A stretch of 59,697 nt of DNA from Tubiluchus corallicola (GCA_030141605.1 JAQGDQ010001142.1:1-59697), one strand, 5' to 3'. Shown: positions 42,129-56,244, counted from the first letter of the stretch. Notes: generated from the letters alone by a model not told the origin. A program made the numbers and translations.

Positions 42129-43349
42129 ATGGCTGCTGTAGAACCACAAACTCCTTCTGAAGTTGTGGACAATATGGAGAACTGGAGCCAGAGGTACCAA
42201 CACATGTACAAAAATGAAGACTACAATGATCTGTGTGACGTCACTTTCTCTGTAGGAGATGCTCTCATTAGAGCTTCCAAACACATACTTGCCACCAGAA
42301 GTGACGTATTTAAGAAAATGTTTTATGGGCCATTACGTGAAAATACTGATGAAACCGTACATATCAGTGATGTGGAGGCTGAAGTTTTCCATCTGCTGCT
42401 TGAATACATTTATACAGATACTGCTGTTCTAACAGGAGAAACTGTTCTACCTGCTTTATATGTTGCAAGAAAGTACAGAATTCGGGGACTAGAAACACTT
42501 GCTGAATCATTTTTAAAGTCCAACATCATGCCAGACAATGTTTTCACTATAATGTGTGCTGCTTCTCTCTATGAAAAAGCAGACATAAAGATGCAGTGCT
42601 TACAAGTAATTGATTCATCTACAGAGGCAGTCATAAAATCTGCAAGTTTTCAGAAGTTGAGCTACGATGAAGTTCTTTTGGTCGTCAAGCGAGATGAACT
42701 GAATGTCAGGGAAGAGATTTTATTTAATGAATTGTTGAAATGGGCTGATGCAGAATGTAAACGAAAACATTTAGAACCTTCTGCTGACAATAAAAGAGAA
42801 GTTTTAAATGAGATTCTCTTTCAAATAAGATTCCCAACAATGGATTCAGAGGTGTTTGCTATAGGACCAGCAAAATCCGAGATTTTGGTTGGCAAAGAAA
42901 TAGCTGCCATTACGCTGCACAAGTTAGATCAAAGAAAACCAGTTATGTTTCCAACAGAATGCAGAAGCAAGTCAATGGTTAAACAGGAGGAAAATAGTGA
43001 AGCTGGAACTTATGTAGAATTTCTCATAGATGCCAAAGAAATTGCAACTAAATCTGTTTTGAGAAGTTTTCAGGCTAAAAATAATCCAGGCTATGAAGTG
43101 CAGTGTTCTTGTCATCTCAGTCGGTACATCACTATGGGAATTCGTTCCAGATCGGGTTTGACGAGGAAGAACAGCTGGATAAAAATAGTAAACAGAGTTC
43201 CACAGAAATCTTTGCAAATGACGCTGAGTGCAGATTGTGAAGGTTGGTGGCGTAATGCCATCTCAGTGAGACTTAATCATCTTGTCGATCCAATGTTTGG
43301 TTTCCACATCTACAAGGACATAATCTTCGTCTGTGCTTTCTTCACATAG
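42129..43349 (+). CDS. BTB-BACK protein of the BTBD1/2/3/6 group, single exon
   Basis: Probably a substrate adaptor of a cullin-3 ubiquitin ligase, by family. 406 residues. BTB domain at about residues 28-130 (NDLCDVTFSVGD, ASKHILATRSDVFKKMFYG, LLEYIYTD, LYVARKY), BACK domain at about 135-285 (FTIMCAASLYEKADI, VKRDELNVREEILFNELLKW, ILFQIRFPTMDSEVFAIGPA). The last 110 residues occupy the place of the PHR domain of BTBD1/2/3/6 but are diverged. The ATG has a near-ideal context (ACCATGG). No introns, unlike the vertebrate genes. Which family member it represents I cannot say; a retrogene or a lineage-specific copy is possible. Confidence 0.9.
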   Translation: MAAVEPQTPSEVVDNMENWSQRYQHMYKNEDYNDLCDVTFSVGDALIRASKHILATRSDVFKKMFYGPLRENTDETVHISDVEAEVFHLLLEYIYTDTAVLTGETVLPALYVARKYRIRGLETLAESFLKSNIMPDNVFTIMCAASLYEKADIKMQCLQVIDSSTEAVIKSASFQKLSYDEVLLVVKRDELNVREEILFNELLKWADAECKRKHLEPSADNKREVLNEILFQIRFPTMDSEVFAIGPAKSEILVGKEIAAITLHKLDQRKPVMFPTECRSKSMVKQEENSEAGTYVEFLIDAKEIATKSVLRSFQAKNNPGYEVQCSCHLSRYITMGIRSRSGLTRKNSWIKIVNRVPQKSLQMTLSADCEGWWRNAISVRLNHLVDPMFGFHIYKDIIFVCAFFT

Positions 43350-43824
43350 CCCTTCCATAAACTGTTGGCATATCCTGATCCTGTTGTGAATAATTTGGTT
43401 TTTGCACAACTAAAATTTTCAACTAAAATGTGGTTAAGAACGTATAAATTATAAATTTTGAAAATGTTTTGTTTCATGAAGAGCTTGTTTCAGCTTAAAT
43501 GTCTAAAACTGTCTGACAACTCAGACAATATGATGTTGTTCTGGACCAGAAAACTTTATAATGTAACCCTTTATCGGGTTATTCATTGATTTCTAAGATA
43601 CCGAGATTTCTCACAATTTAAAATGTTAATGAATCTAACTTTCTAATACATTATAGGTTGTGTTTGCTTCTCCTATGTAGCATCAAACAATTGCAGTTGT
43701 TGTTGTTGTTGTTCTTGTTTGCCAATTTGCTGAAGAGACAAAAACTTTTTTTGGCATGAAACTGATAAAAGGTTTTTGGCAACAGACGTAATACATGTTA
43801 TTGGACACCGCAATGTGTATCTTT

Positions 43825-44030
43825 TAAAAAAAGTTGGAAAAGGTTCAACGAAGATGTCTATGTTTTGCTAGCGATCTGGATCTTAACAATAAATCTACCT
43901 TAGAGGAGAGACATAACACAATTGATCTTGTCAAAGTGTTTAAAATATTGGATGAGAACAAAGTTTTGAATCCAAATGATTTCTTTGAACATCCTCATAC
44001 TTTGAACATACAGAGAAACTCTGTATTTTT
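43825..44030 (+). mobile_element. LINE reverse-transcriptase tail fragment
   Basis: Reads KLEKVQRRCLCFASDLDLNN, then LEERHNTIDLVKVFKILDEN, the 'LExVQRRxT...ERxxxxDLxxxFKIL' signature that follows the RT domain of non-LTR elements. Upstream RT not present; stops follow soon after. Lies 480 bases downstream of the BTB gene, same strand. Confidence 0.75.
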
Positions 44031-44187
44031 CTGTACTTTTACCCATATTTTTATGGATTATTGCTACACATTCAGTGCAAACGGTACGTTGGAAGCTCCT
44101 TCGGTGATGCAAGATGTATGTGACCGCGGAAACCGAGGTGTTCGTAGGCCGAGTTTGCTAAAAATTGAGGTTATAAATCGATGAATT

Positions 44188-44402
44188 TCACTTTGATCAT
44201 ATGGTCCCTTTTATGCGAGGTAATTTACCTGGGTTTCTATTACGTGGGACCTGAATATATCGTCCCTTATAACCGAAAGTCCCTTATAAGCAAGTACCTT
44301 ATATACGAAGAATTTTACATAGGAAAAACTTTACGCAAAATCGGACCGGTGTTGGTTGTCCCTTATAAACGAGTACCTTATACCCGAGGTCGACTGTATT
44401 CA
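44188..44402. mobile_element. Possible pogo-like element fragment
   Basis: Repeated phrases CCCTTATAACCGAAAGTCCC and CCCTTATAAACGAGTACCTT, ending GGTCGACTGTA, recall the TIR style of pogo-like MITEs. The left boundary is unclear. Confidence 0.4.
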
Positions 44403-45020
44403 GCATTCAACGGCAAGGCTTGTAGGAGGTCGTGGCTGGACTGGAATCTATCTTATTATCAAGGACAACATTTTAGGGCAAGACGCTTGCCAGATCCACC
44501 ACCAAATGTGCATAAATCTTGCCATAGCTAGATAAATATCAGTAGCTAATTTGACGAATTTCTGATGCTGAGATTCAGATTTAATAACACATATCGTTCG
44601 TGAGACAATGAGCATTTGACTGTCATGAATGACTAGCATGTATTCAATCAGCACATCAAAAAAGTGAAAAAATGCATTTTCTATTTTCACAAAATATGCC
44701 TGTGTTAAATGAACTTTGTTTCATTTCCTGATGCACGGCTGTATATCAAAATTTCTGCACACGGGTTTCAAAAACATAAGAAATTGAAGTCTTATGCAGC
44801 ACTACTCATTAAATGAACTTTGTGTAGAGAATATTGTGTGTAAGTAGTCCATACGAGTAGTTAAATTCAGTAATTATGTATCTTTTTTGGATAATATTAC
44901 AAAATATCGCTCATCAAGGTCAAATGGTCGTCTGTTTCACCAATTGAAAGATAACAAAGTCCAACTCATCTTTGAAATCATTGAAAATATTAGGACAAAG
45001 TTTCTATTTACTTAACGAAG

Positions 45021-45026
45021 TTTATT
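45021..45026 (-). terminator. Poly(A) signal of CENPJ (AATAAA)
   Basis: AATAAA on the minus strand about 105 bases beyond the CENPJ stop codon, the nearest canonical hexamer. Confidence 0.55.
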
Positions 45027-45129
45027 GTAACGTAATGTCCTATTACTTTACATAAATATTAATATTTACAAAATGATATGCAATAAATGTGTAAAGAAAA
45101 TAATTTCATTTAGTGAAAATGTTCAACCG

Positions 45130-45258
45130 TCATGTCTTCCGGTCCAAAACGACGTTCCCATCACGATCCTTAATGCGAAGCCGTCCAGAAGCGTACCTGG
45201 TTTCTGTCCGCCCGTCTTCAAATACGGTTTTTACAGTCCCGTCTGGATACTCTCGTTT
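45130..45258 (-). CDS. CENPJ: CENPJ last exon (G-box, stop)
   Basis: [39 protein letters not shown] then TGA. This is the canonical C-terminus of CPAP/SAS-4 and TCP10. Confidence 0.97.
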   Translation of the reverse strand, partial: KREYPDGTVKTVFEDGRTETRYASGRLRIKDRDGNVVLDRKT

Positions 45259-48053
45259 CTGAAGCAGAAAGCAAAACACCTCTGTCCCAAGATGCACTAG
45301 CAGAATAACAATAACATCTTTGAACAACAGCTCTCCAGTAAACTGAATTGGTATTGTATAGCCATCTCAATGCACACATAATTAGGGGTGTTTCTATTCA
45401 AAGTAACTAGAAATGTACTATTTAGAAATAGAACTTTATACCACGTTAGGTGCAGTCATAAAAGGATATTTTCATTAAAAATCTTCCTAAGTTGCAAATG
45501 GCTTCAACTGCCCCGATGGCTTCTAATAAAAATATCTTTTTGCACTCAAACCTCCGCCTACTATGAGACTGAAAAAAGGTTTGCATTAAACAAGTTCGGT
45601 ACTATATTGAGTTGCATTAATATATACATGTCTATGCAAATACAGACATCTTATTTTGCCTAAAATTTGGGCGTTAGGCAAGGTCGGCATTATAAAGGGG
45701 GCGCTATAACGCGTGTGTCTGTGTGTGTGTCTGCAACCAGCTTGGTTCTATTTCTCATTGTGAAAGTTGTTGTGGTTTTCCATAATATCTATACTGGAGA
45801 TGTAATAACACATTGAAATATCAGTTTATTGGTTATATCGGCCTGCAATAATATTAATAAGGAATACATTGTTGATAGTTATTAAATTCAAATTTTAAAG
45901 TGGATTATTGGTACAAATAAATCAATCGAGAGCGGGAAGTGAAAACATGCATCGCTCAACTTACCTTGTACAGTTTTGTGTGAATCTCTCTCTGCCCGTT
46001 CGGAAAATCAATAGTTTTATCACCATTCAAACGGACCTGCAAAATTATGAGAGGTTCATCAAAATTACGGGAGCTTCGTGTTCTGTTTGTGTGTTTAGCA
46101 CTTTGCTCAACATTACCAATGCTGAGAGTTAGGATGTCACGTGGAAAAGTGACGAAGAAATAAAGTAGCCATACTACTGTCTGTGTTGTTACAAAAAACG
46201 TCATTGGAACATCTGTCAACTTGCCAACTGTGTGTTCTCACCAAGCAAAATGATATAGATGAAAATACTTGACACACATGTTCTTGAGTTATTCCCTGCA
46301 TAATACAATATAAATAGTATTAATAATGAGTTTCCAGGGACGTTCAAATTTTGTTTTATCTCTTCAACAATCCAGGCTTATACACTGTCGATCCTTGAAA
46401 AAAGGCTGAAAGCTCATTGAATTTTTCATTACATGATACAGGTCCATCGGAGGAAAAACAAGGAGGCAACTTCATCTAGCGGGGAAAAAACACACTTTTC
46501 AAATTATATTCCTTCATTTACTCTATGACAAGCTCTGTTATGTAGAAGTGAGGTGATGGACAGGTGTCTGTGTCTCCCCAAGAACAGGTAAATCCGAAAT
46601 GGCTTCAGTCTAATAATTCATCATTAGACAAACAAGCAATTAAAGAGATTGCACTTACCTTAATCACGGTACCATCAGGGTAATAACTTTCTTCCTCGCC
46701 GCTAGGTAGCACAAACTTCACAGTCTGGTCTGGAAAGGTTATCTCTTTCGTGTTGTCTGGATAATGCTTCTCTATCTGGTTGCTATAGTAACAGAAGAGG
46801 ATGTGTAAAATTCATACGTGTGGATCAAACAGGTAAAAGCAAAGAAAATCAAACGCACATGTGCATAAAGCTATAAAATACATTATGACTTTACTTTGGA
46901 AACTGTAGCATCTCCATCCCATCAGGATACGTTGTCTGGGTTACATGAGCATCAGCGTACGTATACACCTGAAAAGAAAGCATTAGAATTATTGAACTGC
47001 ATAAATTTTTATTGATACCGTTAATAAGAAGACAAATCAACTTTTAGCGATTGGAAAATGATTGAAAAATTATTTATAGACTTAATATAGCCAATTATAG
47101 GGATGAACTTTGGACTGCCGTGATTGCTGGGTATTCGGGAAACACTGTAGTTTGGCGGTTATGGAGGCTGGCTTGTAACTAGAAGGTCCCCGGTTCAAAT
47201 CCAATCTGTGTCTAATTTCTTCACGTTCAAGTTTGGTTTAAAAAATTGTGGGTTTCTGCCTTCTTGACAGAAAGAACTTCAATCAGGTGCCTTTCAAATT
47301 TTAGAGTAACTTTCTTTAGCATCGTTCAGAATTCGTATTTACAGTAAGCCTTTTCCCAGTTTCGCTGTGTGCAGCTGCTGTAGGTCAAAGGTTAAGTTTA
47401 CCAGAGCAGCTCATCTTGACTACAACCCCACGTGACATGTCTGTGTATAGAGTGATTTACTAGCAGGATCTTGATAAGGAACAAGAGAAAATGAACTAGG
47501 TAAGGTTCTAGGTAACTGTTAAAACTGTTACTATTACAACAGCATTTTCTGGGAGGTGTTGTCGATTGTACACAAATGCATTGTCTGGTACGCTCAAAAC
47601 TTTTGATCTTTTCACAATTATCATCAATTGCTAGAACTGTGAAAAGGCTTACTGCATTAAAAGGTGTGATATAAAAACTAACAGTTAGCAGCAAACAGTA
47701 ACAATGCAAGTTGAATTTTCTAAGAAGAAACTGACATACTGAGGTTGATTCTACAATTTGATGAACAAGGCCTGACAAACATAATATTCAGACTCTGGTT
47801 TTTTCTTACAGGTGTGAAAATAGCACAACCCTGATTGAGATGCATTGTCTATATAAAGTATATACTGGAGAAGCAGAGTTTCATGATTTCAGAGCTCATT
47901 TTAAATCCGATTCGCAATTAAATACACAAAATACTTGCAGAATTGACAATACGAGGTGTTCAATGAAAGACATGAACCAGTATCAGCACAGACTGATCTG
48001 GGGACAAAGTGAAAGCCATAGATTTAAGTAAAACATGTGCAGAAAGAGAGAGA

Positions 48054-48115
<62 letters not shown>

Positions 48116-51100
48116 GACTCAAGCAAATTGTGATGCAACAATGACCGTCCTATTGTACAATACAATGTCTATGGTCTGTCCTATTGCAAACAATATGCAC
48201 CATGTGTGTTGCAAACTGCATTCAATTTTTAGGCAAAAACGGCCCTTGACTGACACGCTTTTGACATATTGCCTAACGATATGCAGGCTAGCGATCTTTC
48301 TCTGCGCACGCACGACAGTTAACTCTATGCATGCAAGCACACTATGCACTTGCTAGTCCATTCAATGCACCAGTGTTGCTGCTTATACAATGATTATCGG
48401 AACATAGAGTAAGTTGAGCCTTCATACTGCATAAAAAAAGATTAATTGATGAATGATAATTATAAGATAACTCAAAAGAGTGCTGGTCGCCAGAGGTGTA
48501 ACAATATGGAGGCGACAATCGCCACTGGGCACAAGGGAGAGAGGATTTTCTAGAGTTCAATAACTGTTAATTATCAATTACTAATCTGATGTTAACAAAA
48601 CAAATGACAAAATTTCTTAGTCAGAGATCATCGTAGCTGACTTAATTACTACACACAGCCTAGAAAAAATGCTAATATTGTTACTTAACGGTGTGTGTAG
48701 TGTGTTATGTGGTTCAGCTGATCGATCATTTTGGGAGAAACAGTGGCGATTCTCTAAATGCCGAATGTATTATTGTGAAAATCTGTAGAGTTCTGTATCT
48801 TTCATAATCTTTACATGTTTTAATGCTGGAGCTGAATCTTTAAAGTCTGTTGTGTTACGAGCAACTAATGAATAGAAGAGTTAATCTGGTGGAGTCAAAC
48901 TCAGGGTGATTCTTAGAAAAAATCGTTTATCTTTATCCCATCTTGTCGAAAAAGAAAGTCGGGCTCAGGAATGCAAAAAACTTGCACAATTTGTGGCTTC
49001 ACCAATAAAACAAAAGATTAAAACATTAGAAGGGTAGGGCGACAGACGTTGTTTTGCCTAGGGCGCCAGAAGCACTTGATATGCCACTGCTGGTTGCAGT
49101 TTCTTGAAAACAACAGCAATTTCTAAAAACTAGCGATGTTTCACTGTGTTATCATAAATTTAATTTTACACTTGTGAATGCCATTTCTGCTTACATTTTG
49201 TTATAGTTACTTAGAAGTGCGTAATTGTACAATAATCTGCTGCATATATAATAATTTTAGATGTTGGGCAATTTCGCAAAAAATACGATAATTTGGCGGA
49301 AAACAACATAATTTTTAGCCTCCAACATTGTACAAAACTGCAACCCTGCAAAGCGTACAATTCCTATGCCAGATAAAATAATTTTTAGGTGACAACATTG
49401 TACAAAATGGCAACCCTGCAACGCGTACAATTGCTATGCCAGATAAAATCCTTTTTAGCCTCCAACAATGTACAAAATGGCAACCTTGCAACACAAACAT
49501 TTGCTATGCCAGATAAGATAATTTTTAGCCTCCGACAATGTACAAAATGGCAACCTTGCAACACAAACATTTGCTATGCCAGATAAGATAATTTTTAGCC
49601 TCCGACAATGTACAAAATGGCAACCCTGCAATGCGTACAATTCCTATGCCAGTAAAGAAGTCCTTACAGTGCTATTTCAGAGCATGTATACGAGTAAGTA
49701 AACTCATTTTAAGAACAAGTACAAAGCACTCACGACTCGTTGGTCAGGCATAATTTGTTTGATGTCACCATTAAAGAAAGATATGATCGTGTGACGTCCG
49801 TCTGCGCTGATCTGTTTCTGAGTTCCATTGGGAAACGTGATTTCACGGCACCCATTTTCAAACACTTTTTCTATCTAAAATCAAAGAAGAAATTAGTACT
49901 AGAAATCAGCAGTTTCTCTACAGTTACACAACCACAATTACACCCGCTTCTCTCCAAAACCTGGCAATTAAATGGATGGATGACCTGTAGGGTTGGTTTA
50001 AACATAATTTATTGAAGATGTAACATATGGCTAGGTTTGAAACAGACAGCGTTACAAATGATATATGTTCTCCCCTAGAGGGAGTGAAACGCTAGACAGA
50101 TACAGAACAATGACCACAATGTACAAAAAATGTTGCAATAAATATGAACATTACTAAGTAACAAGAGTAACAAAGTTTAAAGCGCTTTGTAACGGCACTA
50201 GCCATCCGTTCAGATTGAGGTTGGTTGTTACGCCTTCAATGGATGAAAATAATTTTAACGCATAACACACAGTGAATCAAATTACACAAATATCTTTATC
50301 CATTACAGTTACTACAAGAGTTCACCGCATTACTAACTTATCACTGTCTTGTTAACGTAATTTACCGTATTATTAACCTATTCCACGGTAAAAGCAGGCG
50401 ACTTGACCCACCTCCGACCATCTGCTCTGAACAACGCAAGCCGAGAACAATGCCAGGGAAAATACGCAGCCTGCTGCCCATGCGCGCACGATCCGAAAAG
50501 GAAGGTGGCAGCACCTTCCAACGAGAGTTAGCAAAGTAAGGCAATGATGCATGAACAGCAGTTACACACTTAGTGTCTGAAATAAAAGACTGCACTAAAA
50601 CAAATTTGAGTGTTCACAACATTATCTAGGGTATGGTTCCGTTCAGGAACAAACGTACAAGTTCACTTGTTGCAAGACTGTAAACATTGATGTTTAAAGC
50701 TGACAAAAGAGTGCAGAGATTTCTAAATAAGTCGTGTCTGGCCTGGTGGTAAAGAGGGCAGACCTGCAGTGTTCAACTCTCATTCTTGGTGTTTTCATTC
50801 ACCATACTGATTGTGATTAGTTCTTCTATCACATCAAGAAGCTAAGATGCCTCTGCTAGTTCAGTGGCTTATCTTACAGGATTAGTGTTGGTGATGAGGT
50901 AGGTTTCTGTCCTGTCATACATATTAAGCTGGCTCTGATGTAGAGTTGAGGACTTCACCTAATCAGTCAAATATTAACCCTTGCCTATGCTTAACAAATT
51001 CATTCAACTGGTTTCTGAGCTCTCGACATTACTGCATTAAAAATAAATAAATAAAATAAAAAGAATAAACAAACATAAATTCACTAAAGTAAAAGATGAT

Positions 51101-54100
51101 CTAAAGACAAACAAAAACAGCTTTTAAATGATATGGACCTTGCTGTAATACAAACTCAAGTCCAACTTGATGAATACCAACTTTGAAACGTCCAAGTGCT
51201 ACTGCTATCCATTGAATAAATTGTTGTCAATCCTGTTTTGAATAGTGCAGTTTTTATCTTTATCTATTACACTCTGCATTCAACATCAGCACACTTAGAA
51301 TAAACCTTTTCACAGTTTTGCTATGAGCACGCGCAGTTGCTGTAGATCAAAGGTTAAGTGTGCCACAGCAACACGTCTTAACTACAGTCGTCACGTGACA
51401 TGTGGAGAAAGCAGAGCCGTCTGCCACATCAGTTTAGTTACTTTAGTTGTTTTACGTGAACTGTTATGTAACTATGCGTAGAGTCATTTACCAGCAAGCT
51501 CTTGCTCAGAAACAAGAAAAAATGAACTAGGTAAGGTTCTAGAAGGTTGTTAAAGCTGTTACTACTGCAATAGCATAGGCTGCAAGGTGTTGTCAAATGT
51601 ACACAAATGCATTGTCTGGTCCACCTAACCTTTGGCCTTTTTATGATCATCATCAATCACTAGAACTGTGAAAAGGCTTATTAATACCAAATTACTAATT
51701 TGCCAGCATTCTTTACCTGTCCATTTGCAAGCTTTCTAATCTCATAGCCGATACTTAGATCATCAGTTAAAGATTTAGCGGCAGGACTGAGATTGAAGCG
51801 AACAGTCTTGCTCGGCAGTTCGGTATCACACCTTTTGTCAACAACATCTTGAATGTTATCGCATATGCTGGGCTCTATTAAACTGCCCTCTCTAGGAATA
51901 TCTTCGGGGAGACCATTGCTGTTAACGTTTGAGTTTGGAGGAACATTGCCGCCATTTGCAAAAGGTTCTTTAGATGATGATGCAAAATTGTCCTGCACAT
52001 TTGCTTCAGTTTGTAAGTCGTGGCTTAAATGTGCAAAGCCATTGTCACTGTTTTTAGAATTACTGCTATCAGCTGTTGTTGTTTGCTTGGAAGAAACTGG
52101 AGATGTTGCAGTCGTCATCAAAGTAGCAGCACCGGTGACAACTGTGGCAGGAGTATTAACTAACACAACGTCTCCTAATTCTGGCAGAGCTGGATTCAGT
52201 CGCTGCTGTATCCGTCGCCGTGTCTGTTTTTGCAACGTTTCGTGCAACTTTTCGTTCTCCGTTTTTGCAAGTTCACACCGAGTTTTCAGATCGTCGTTCT
52301 CGTGCTCTAGCATTTCTACGCGCACGCGCAGTCGTTGGACGTTTGCACTGTGACGGGAGTCCCGTTTCTGCAACTCTTCCTGCAGTTGAGAAATCTGAAA
52401 AAGTAAAAACGAGCATTTGTAATCAGAGATGAGCGAATAGCGGATCTGCTGTAATTCGGTTGTGGAATGCGCACTAATTCTGCGGTTTTGTGAAATGGGG
52501 ATAGTGAATTGTGTGCAGATATGTGGAACTTCAATGCCTAAATTTGTTGATTTTATGCGCAAAAATTCAGCATGCCAGAACCACATAATATTATGTAAAG
52601 TAAAATTTTTAATTGTTTGCAAAAAAAGTTTACCAAACTTCAGTACACCTTTTTGTTATGTCACGATAATTATAGTTTGTGGTGTGATGTGACGGGCACG
52701 ATGTGATGGAAGTTGTTGCTGGGAGTTTACATGTTAAATTCATTTGAGGAGTCAAGCTAGTAATTTATTATTGAATAGTGACTATAACTCATAGCTTCAT
52801 GCAAAAAGTTTTTAACAATAAGGCACACATAGCAAGTCTTTACCTACATTTTTTGCGGATCGTGGAAGTTCAGATTTCACACAAAATCGAATACGTACAG
52901 ATATAAAGGTGATTGACTGAGCGAGTCATTAATTCGCAAAAGATTAATTTAAAATTTTGTTTTAATTCATTAACCTTTAGCGTGAAAACTGAGGACTCTA
53001 ACTTGTTGTAAACAGTGTCTGATTGTTTTGTGATTCGTCTACGGCAAAATTTAATACACGTCGCTATAACATCGACTTCTTTTTTGATATCAAAGTGTGC
53101 GATATAAAGACATTTGCCTGTATTTGTATCTGGTGCATTCTACTTGCTCGTTTCTTCTGAAATTAATGGATCCCATAAGAAAGGCTTCTTGGGAAGTTTT
53201 CACAAAAATTTATAATACGCATTTTTAGACAAATCCATTTATATATTAGAATGAAAGAAATTACAACAATGTAACAATGTATAGGACATATCCATTCAGC
53301 GGGTGTTGTCAATTTAATGGGAATATTTGACGGTCGTATTGGTCAAGTAAAAAAATTGGGTACTATTACGGACTGCGCAGTAATTCATGCAAAGTTTCAG
53401 CCTCATGATGAAAACTGTGGCTGGCCTGTAACAACTGTAAACGTAAATGAGGCAGCAACAACCTGACCAAAAACTAGGCATACTGCACTTCATGCCCACT
53501 CCAAAAGCAATAGCAGTAGCAATAGAATGTGAAGGTTTATCAGCAGAGATGGGATCTGCTAGACATATTTAATTCATCAAAGCTACATGTGTTTGAAGCC
53601 ATCAAGTTTTCGCCCAATTTCGAGGACTTACCTGCCTTGCGTCATGACGTCATCATCATATGCCCCGCCTACCTGCCCCTTATATTGATATTGATGTCAC
53701 ACAAACGCAGCTTTTCGTAAATTTTGTTCTTCCTCCTCACAAGACAGGCAACAACATCTTGGATGCTGTGCCCTTGTAGCGTCGTCTGCTGCTGGCACAC
53801 ACATGTGTGAAAAAAGCGTGAAGTCAGATAACTATATCAAATAACCTATCTCCTTTGCATCATAATGGTGTTATAACATCTCCCACCACCTACCTACTCT
53901 AAACTTGATATCATTATATGTGCATGGCCCCTATACAAAAAAGTATCACTTCCATGGCTGGATTTATGGCAACACATTTAAATTTGGCACATGTAAATTT
54001 GTGCAAAGCATCTGCAGCTTAATCCTCCCGAGTGACTATCTCTACCTTCTCACGTAACTGCTGCATTTCTTCACGTTCGCGCTTGTCCGGCAATGCTCGT

Positions 54101-56174
54101 ACGGTTTTCTGGTACTCGTCAAACAGTCTCCTCTCTCGTCGCAACTTCTTCGTCTCTTCGTCCCGCATCTTTTCAATCCGCATCATCTCCGTTTTCATGT
54201 GCTCGTCAAATGTGGCTGCATCGCTCCTCAGCTTTTGTACTTCCTGAGGAAAGAAAGCGAAGTCACATAAGCTGAGTAAGTTATGTAAAGTCATAGCTGT
54301 TTCGTATGGTAAGCACAGCATACACGAATGTCAACTTTTTAATACTCTTTAGTAGCTAAAAACAAAATGCAAAGTATTATCCAGCAGCTAATTCAATAGA
54401 AAAATGTCAAGTACTATGTATGAGAGTAGAAGTGAGCATCGATTAGAGAGTTTGAATCGAATTTGAACCCTCGAATACGATTTGAGGGAGTTTTTTAGTT
54501 CGAATTTTATTTGAGGGAGTTTTTTAGTTCAGATTCGATTTGAAGGAGTTTTTTTAGTTCAGATTCGATTTGAAGGAGTTTATTTTAGTTCGAATTAGAT
54601 TTGAGGGAGTTTTTTAGTTCGAATTTGATTTGAGGGAGTTTTTTTAGTTCAGATTCGATTTGAAGGAGTTTTTTTTAGTTCGAGTTTGATTTGAAAGAAT
54701 TTTTTTAGCTACGATTTGTTCACGATAAACAATTTTTTTGTTTTTCTGCAGATCAAAATCAAGCAACATACATGATCTTTGTGAGACTGCTTTTTACTAA
54801 TGATTCGAAATTTTTATTCAAAAAGTCTAAAGCTGGATTCGAATTCGAATCGGATTCAAAAATCTCAAAATTTGGTTTGATTCGAACTCGAAAATCCATT
54901 CGAATTTGTTTTCTGGCACAGAATGCCCACTGCTAAACAGAGCAAACTTTCTCAGCTTTCACACAGGTATGCATATGTGATTCTGAAATTGTTACGCCAT
55001 TTACTGGTATGATGAAATTTACAAAAACGAGGATACAAAATTATAAATATTGAAAAATCGGAAAATGAACAATGATCAATTCTAAAAGAAGTTGGAAACA
55101 CAGCAAAAGAGAAATATTAAAGGAGTGCATAGTTGAGAGAAAACTTGCTTAAAATGCGTAATTGCCTAACCTAAGTCCCTACTTGATGAAGTAAGTTAAT
55201 TCCTTTAGGACCGTGAACATTTGCTACATTTTGCATGGGTTCATGAAAAACTGCGCTCACTAAGCAGGGATTACGTTATATTTGATAACTTTTGTAGGTC
55301 TCTATCATCACATGATGGATTTTTATGCAAAATTTTATAAAATAAGCATTTGCTTACCTCAGGCAAATTAAAAATCAATTTTTGACAAAAAAAAATTAAA
55401 AAAGCTTTGCGTATCTGTAGAGTTTGCACTGTAACAATCTACAGTATCACTCGTGTGAAATCGGCTAAAATTTCAGCTATCTAGACATAACACTCTGATA
55501 CACTTTGGCCTCAAGTCTACTGTATTTTTAAGAAGAAATTTCTGTTGAAAGATGAAATGACCTTAGTTTGACCTTGGAGATCAATTCATTTTCAAGGAAT
55601 TGCAGCAGAACACTGCACAGCTTGGGCTGTAGCAAGCAGGCTATCAATAAACTAGTGTGTACGATCAAGCAAGTGTACACCAGACTAATCTACTTAATAG
55701 GCTAAGTTGGACTGCCTGAAATAATTTTCTTAATTTTATCCATTTAAATCACTGGTAAATGTTTAAACAAATAGCATGATTGGATAGACGAGAGTAACAT
55801 GATAGCAAGAGTAACATGACAGCTCTAAACACTAGGCGAACATGTATTCCTACCTGTTCCCGTTCTTTCCGGAGTACCTCTAAATCCATGTTCTGTTTCT
55901 GGAAGCAACGTATCTCGTTCTCCAGCTCCTCTAACTTTTCTTGCAGCAGCTGCGAATGAACAACAGGTTGCCGAGGAACGGATGCAGTTTCTTTATCATC
56001 TTTGTGTATGGCAGGTGTCTTCGTGTCAGACTTTACATGTTGCCGATTACTCCCTTTCTTTGCTTGTGGAAACAGTCGGCTGACAAGAGCTGAGATGGGT
56101 GGACTGTCTGTCATGTTGTTTGAACCTGCAACAGAACAGCTTAAGTGTATATGTGTGTGCGTGGGCGTGCGCTT

Positions 56175-56244
<70 letters not shown>

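Noticed and set aside
47142-47210. Functional tRNA gene
   Set aside because: A and B boxes are present but the acceptor and anticodon stems do not pair; treated as a SINE.
49315-49640. Repeated frames of the type [10 protein letters not shown]
   Set aside because: Successive frames shift by 70 bases with the tandem repeat; a period artefact.
51853-52353. Plus-strand 166-residue frame opposite the CENPJ coiled-coil exon
   Set aside because: Shadow; the minus strand encodes the recognisable CPAP coil.
52980-53130. 'CGCTATAACATCG...GCGATATAAAGAC' as another pogo-like element
   Set aside because: Similar wording to the elements at 45.6 and 58.7 kb, but no pair of inverted ends could be delimited.
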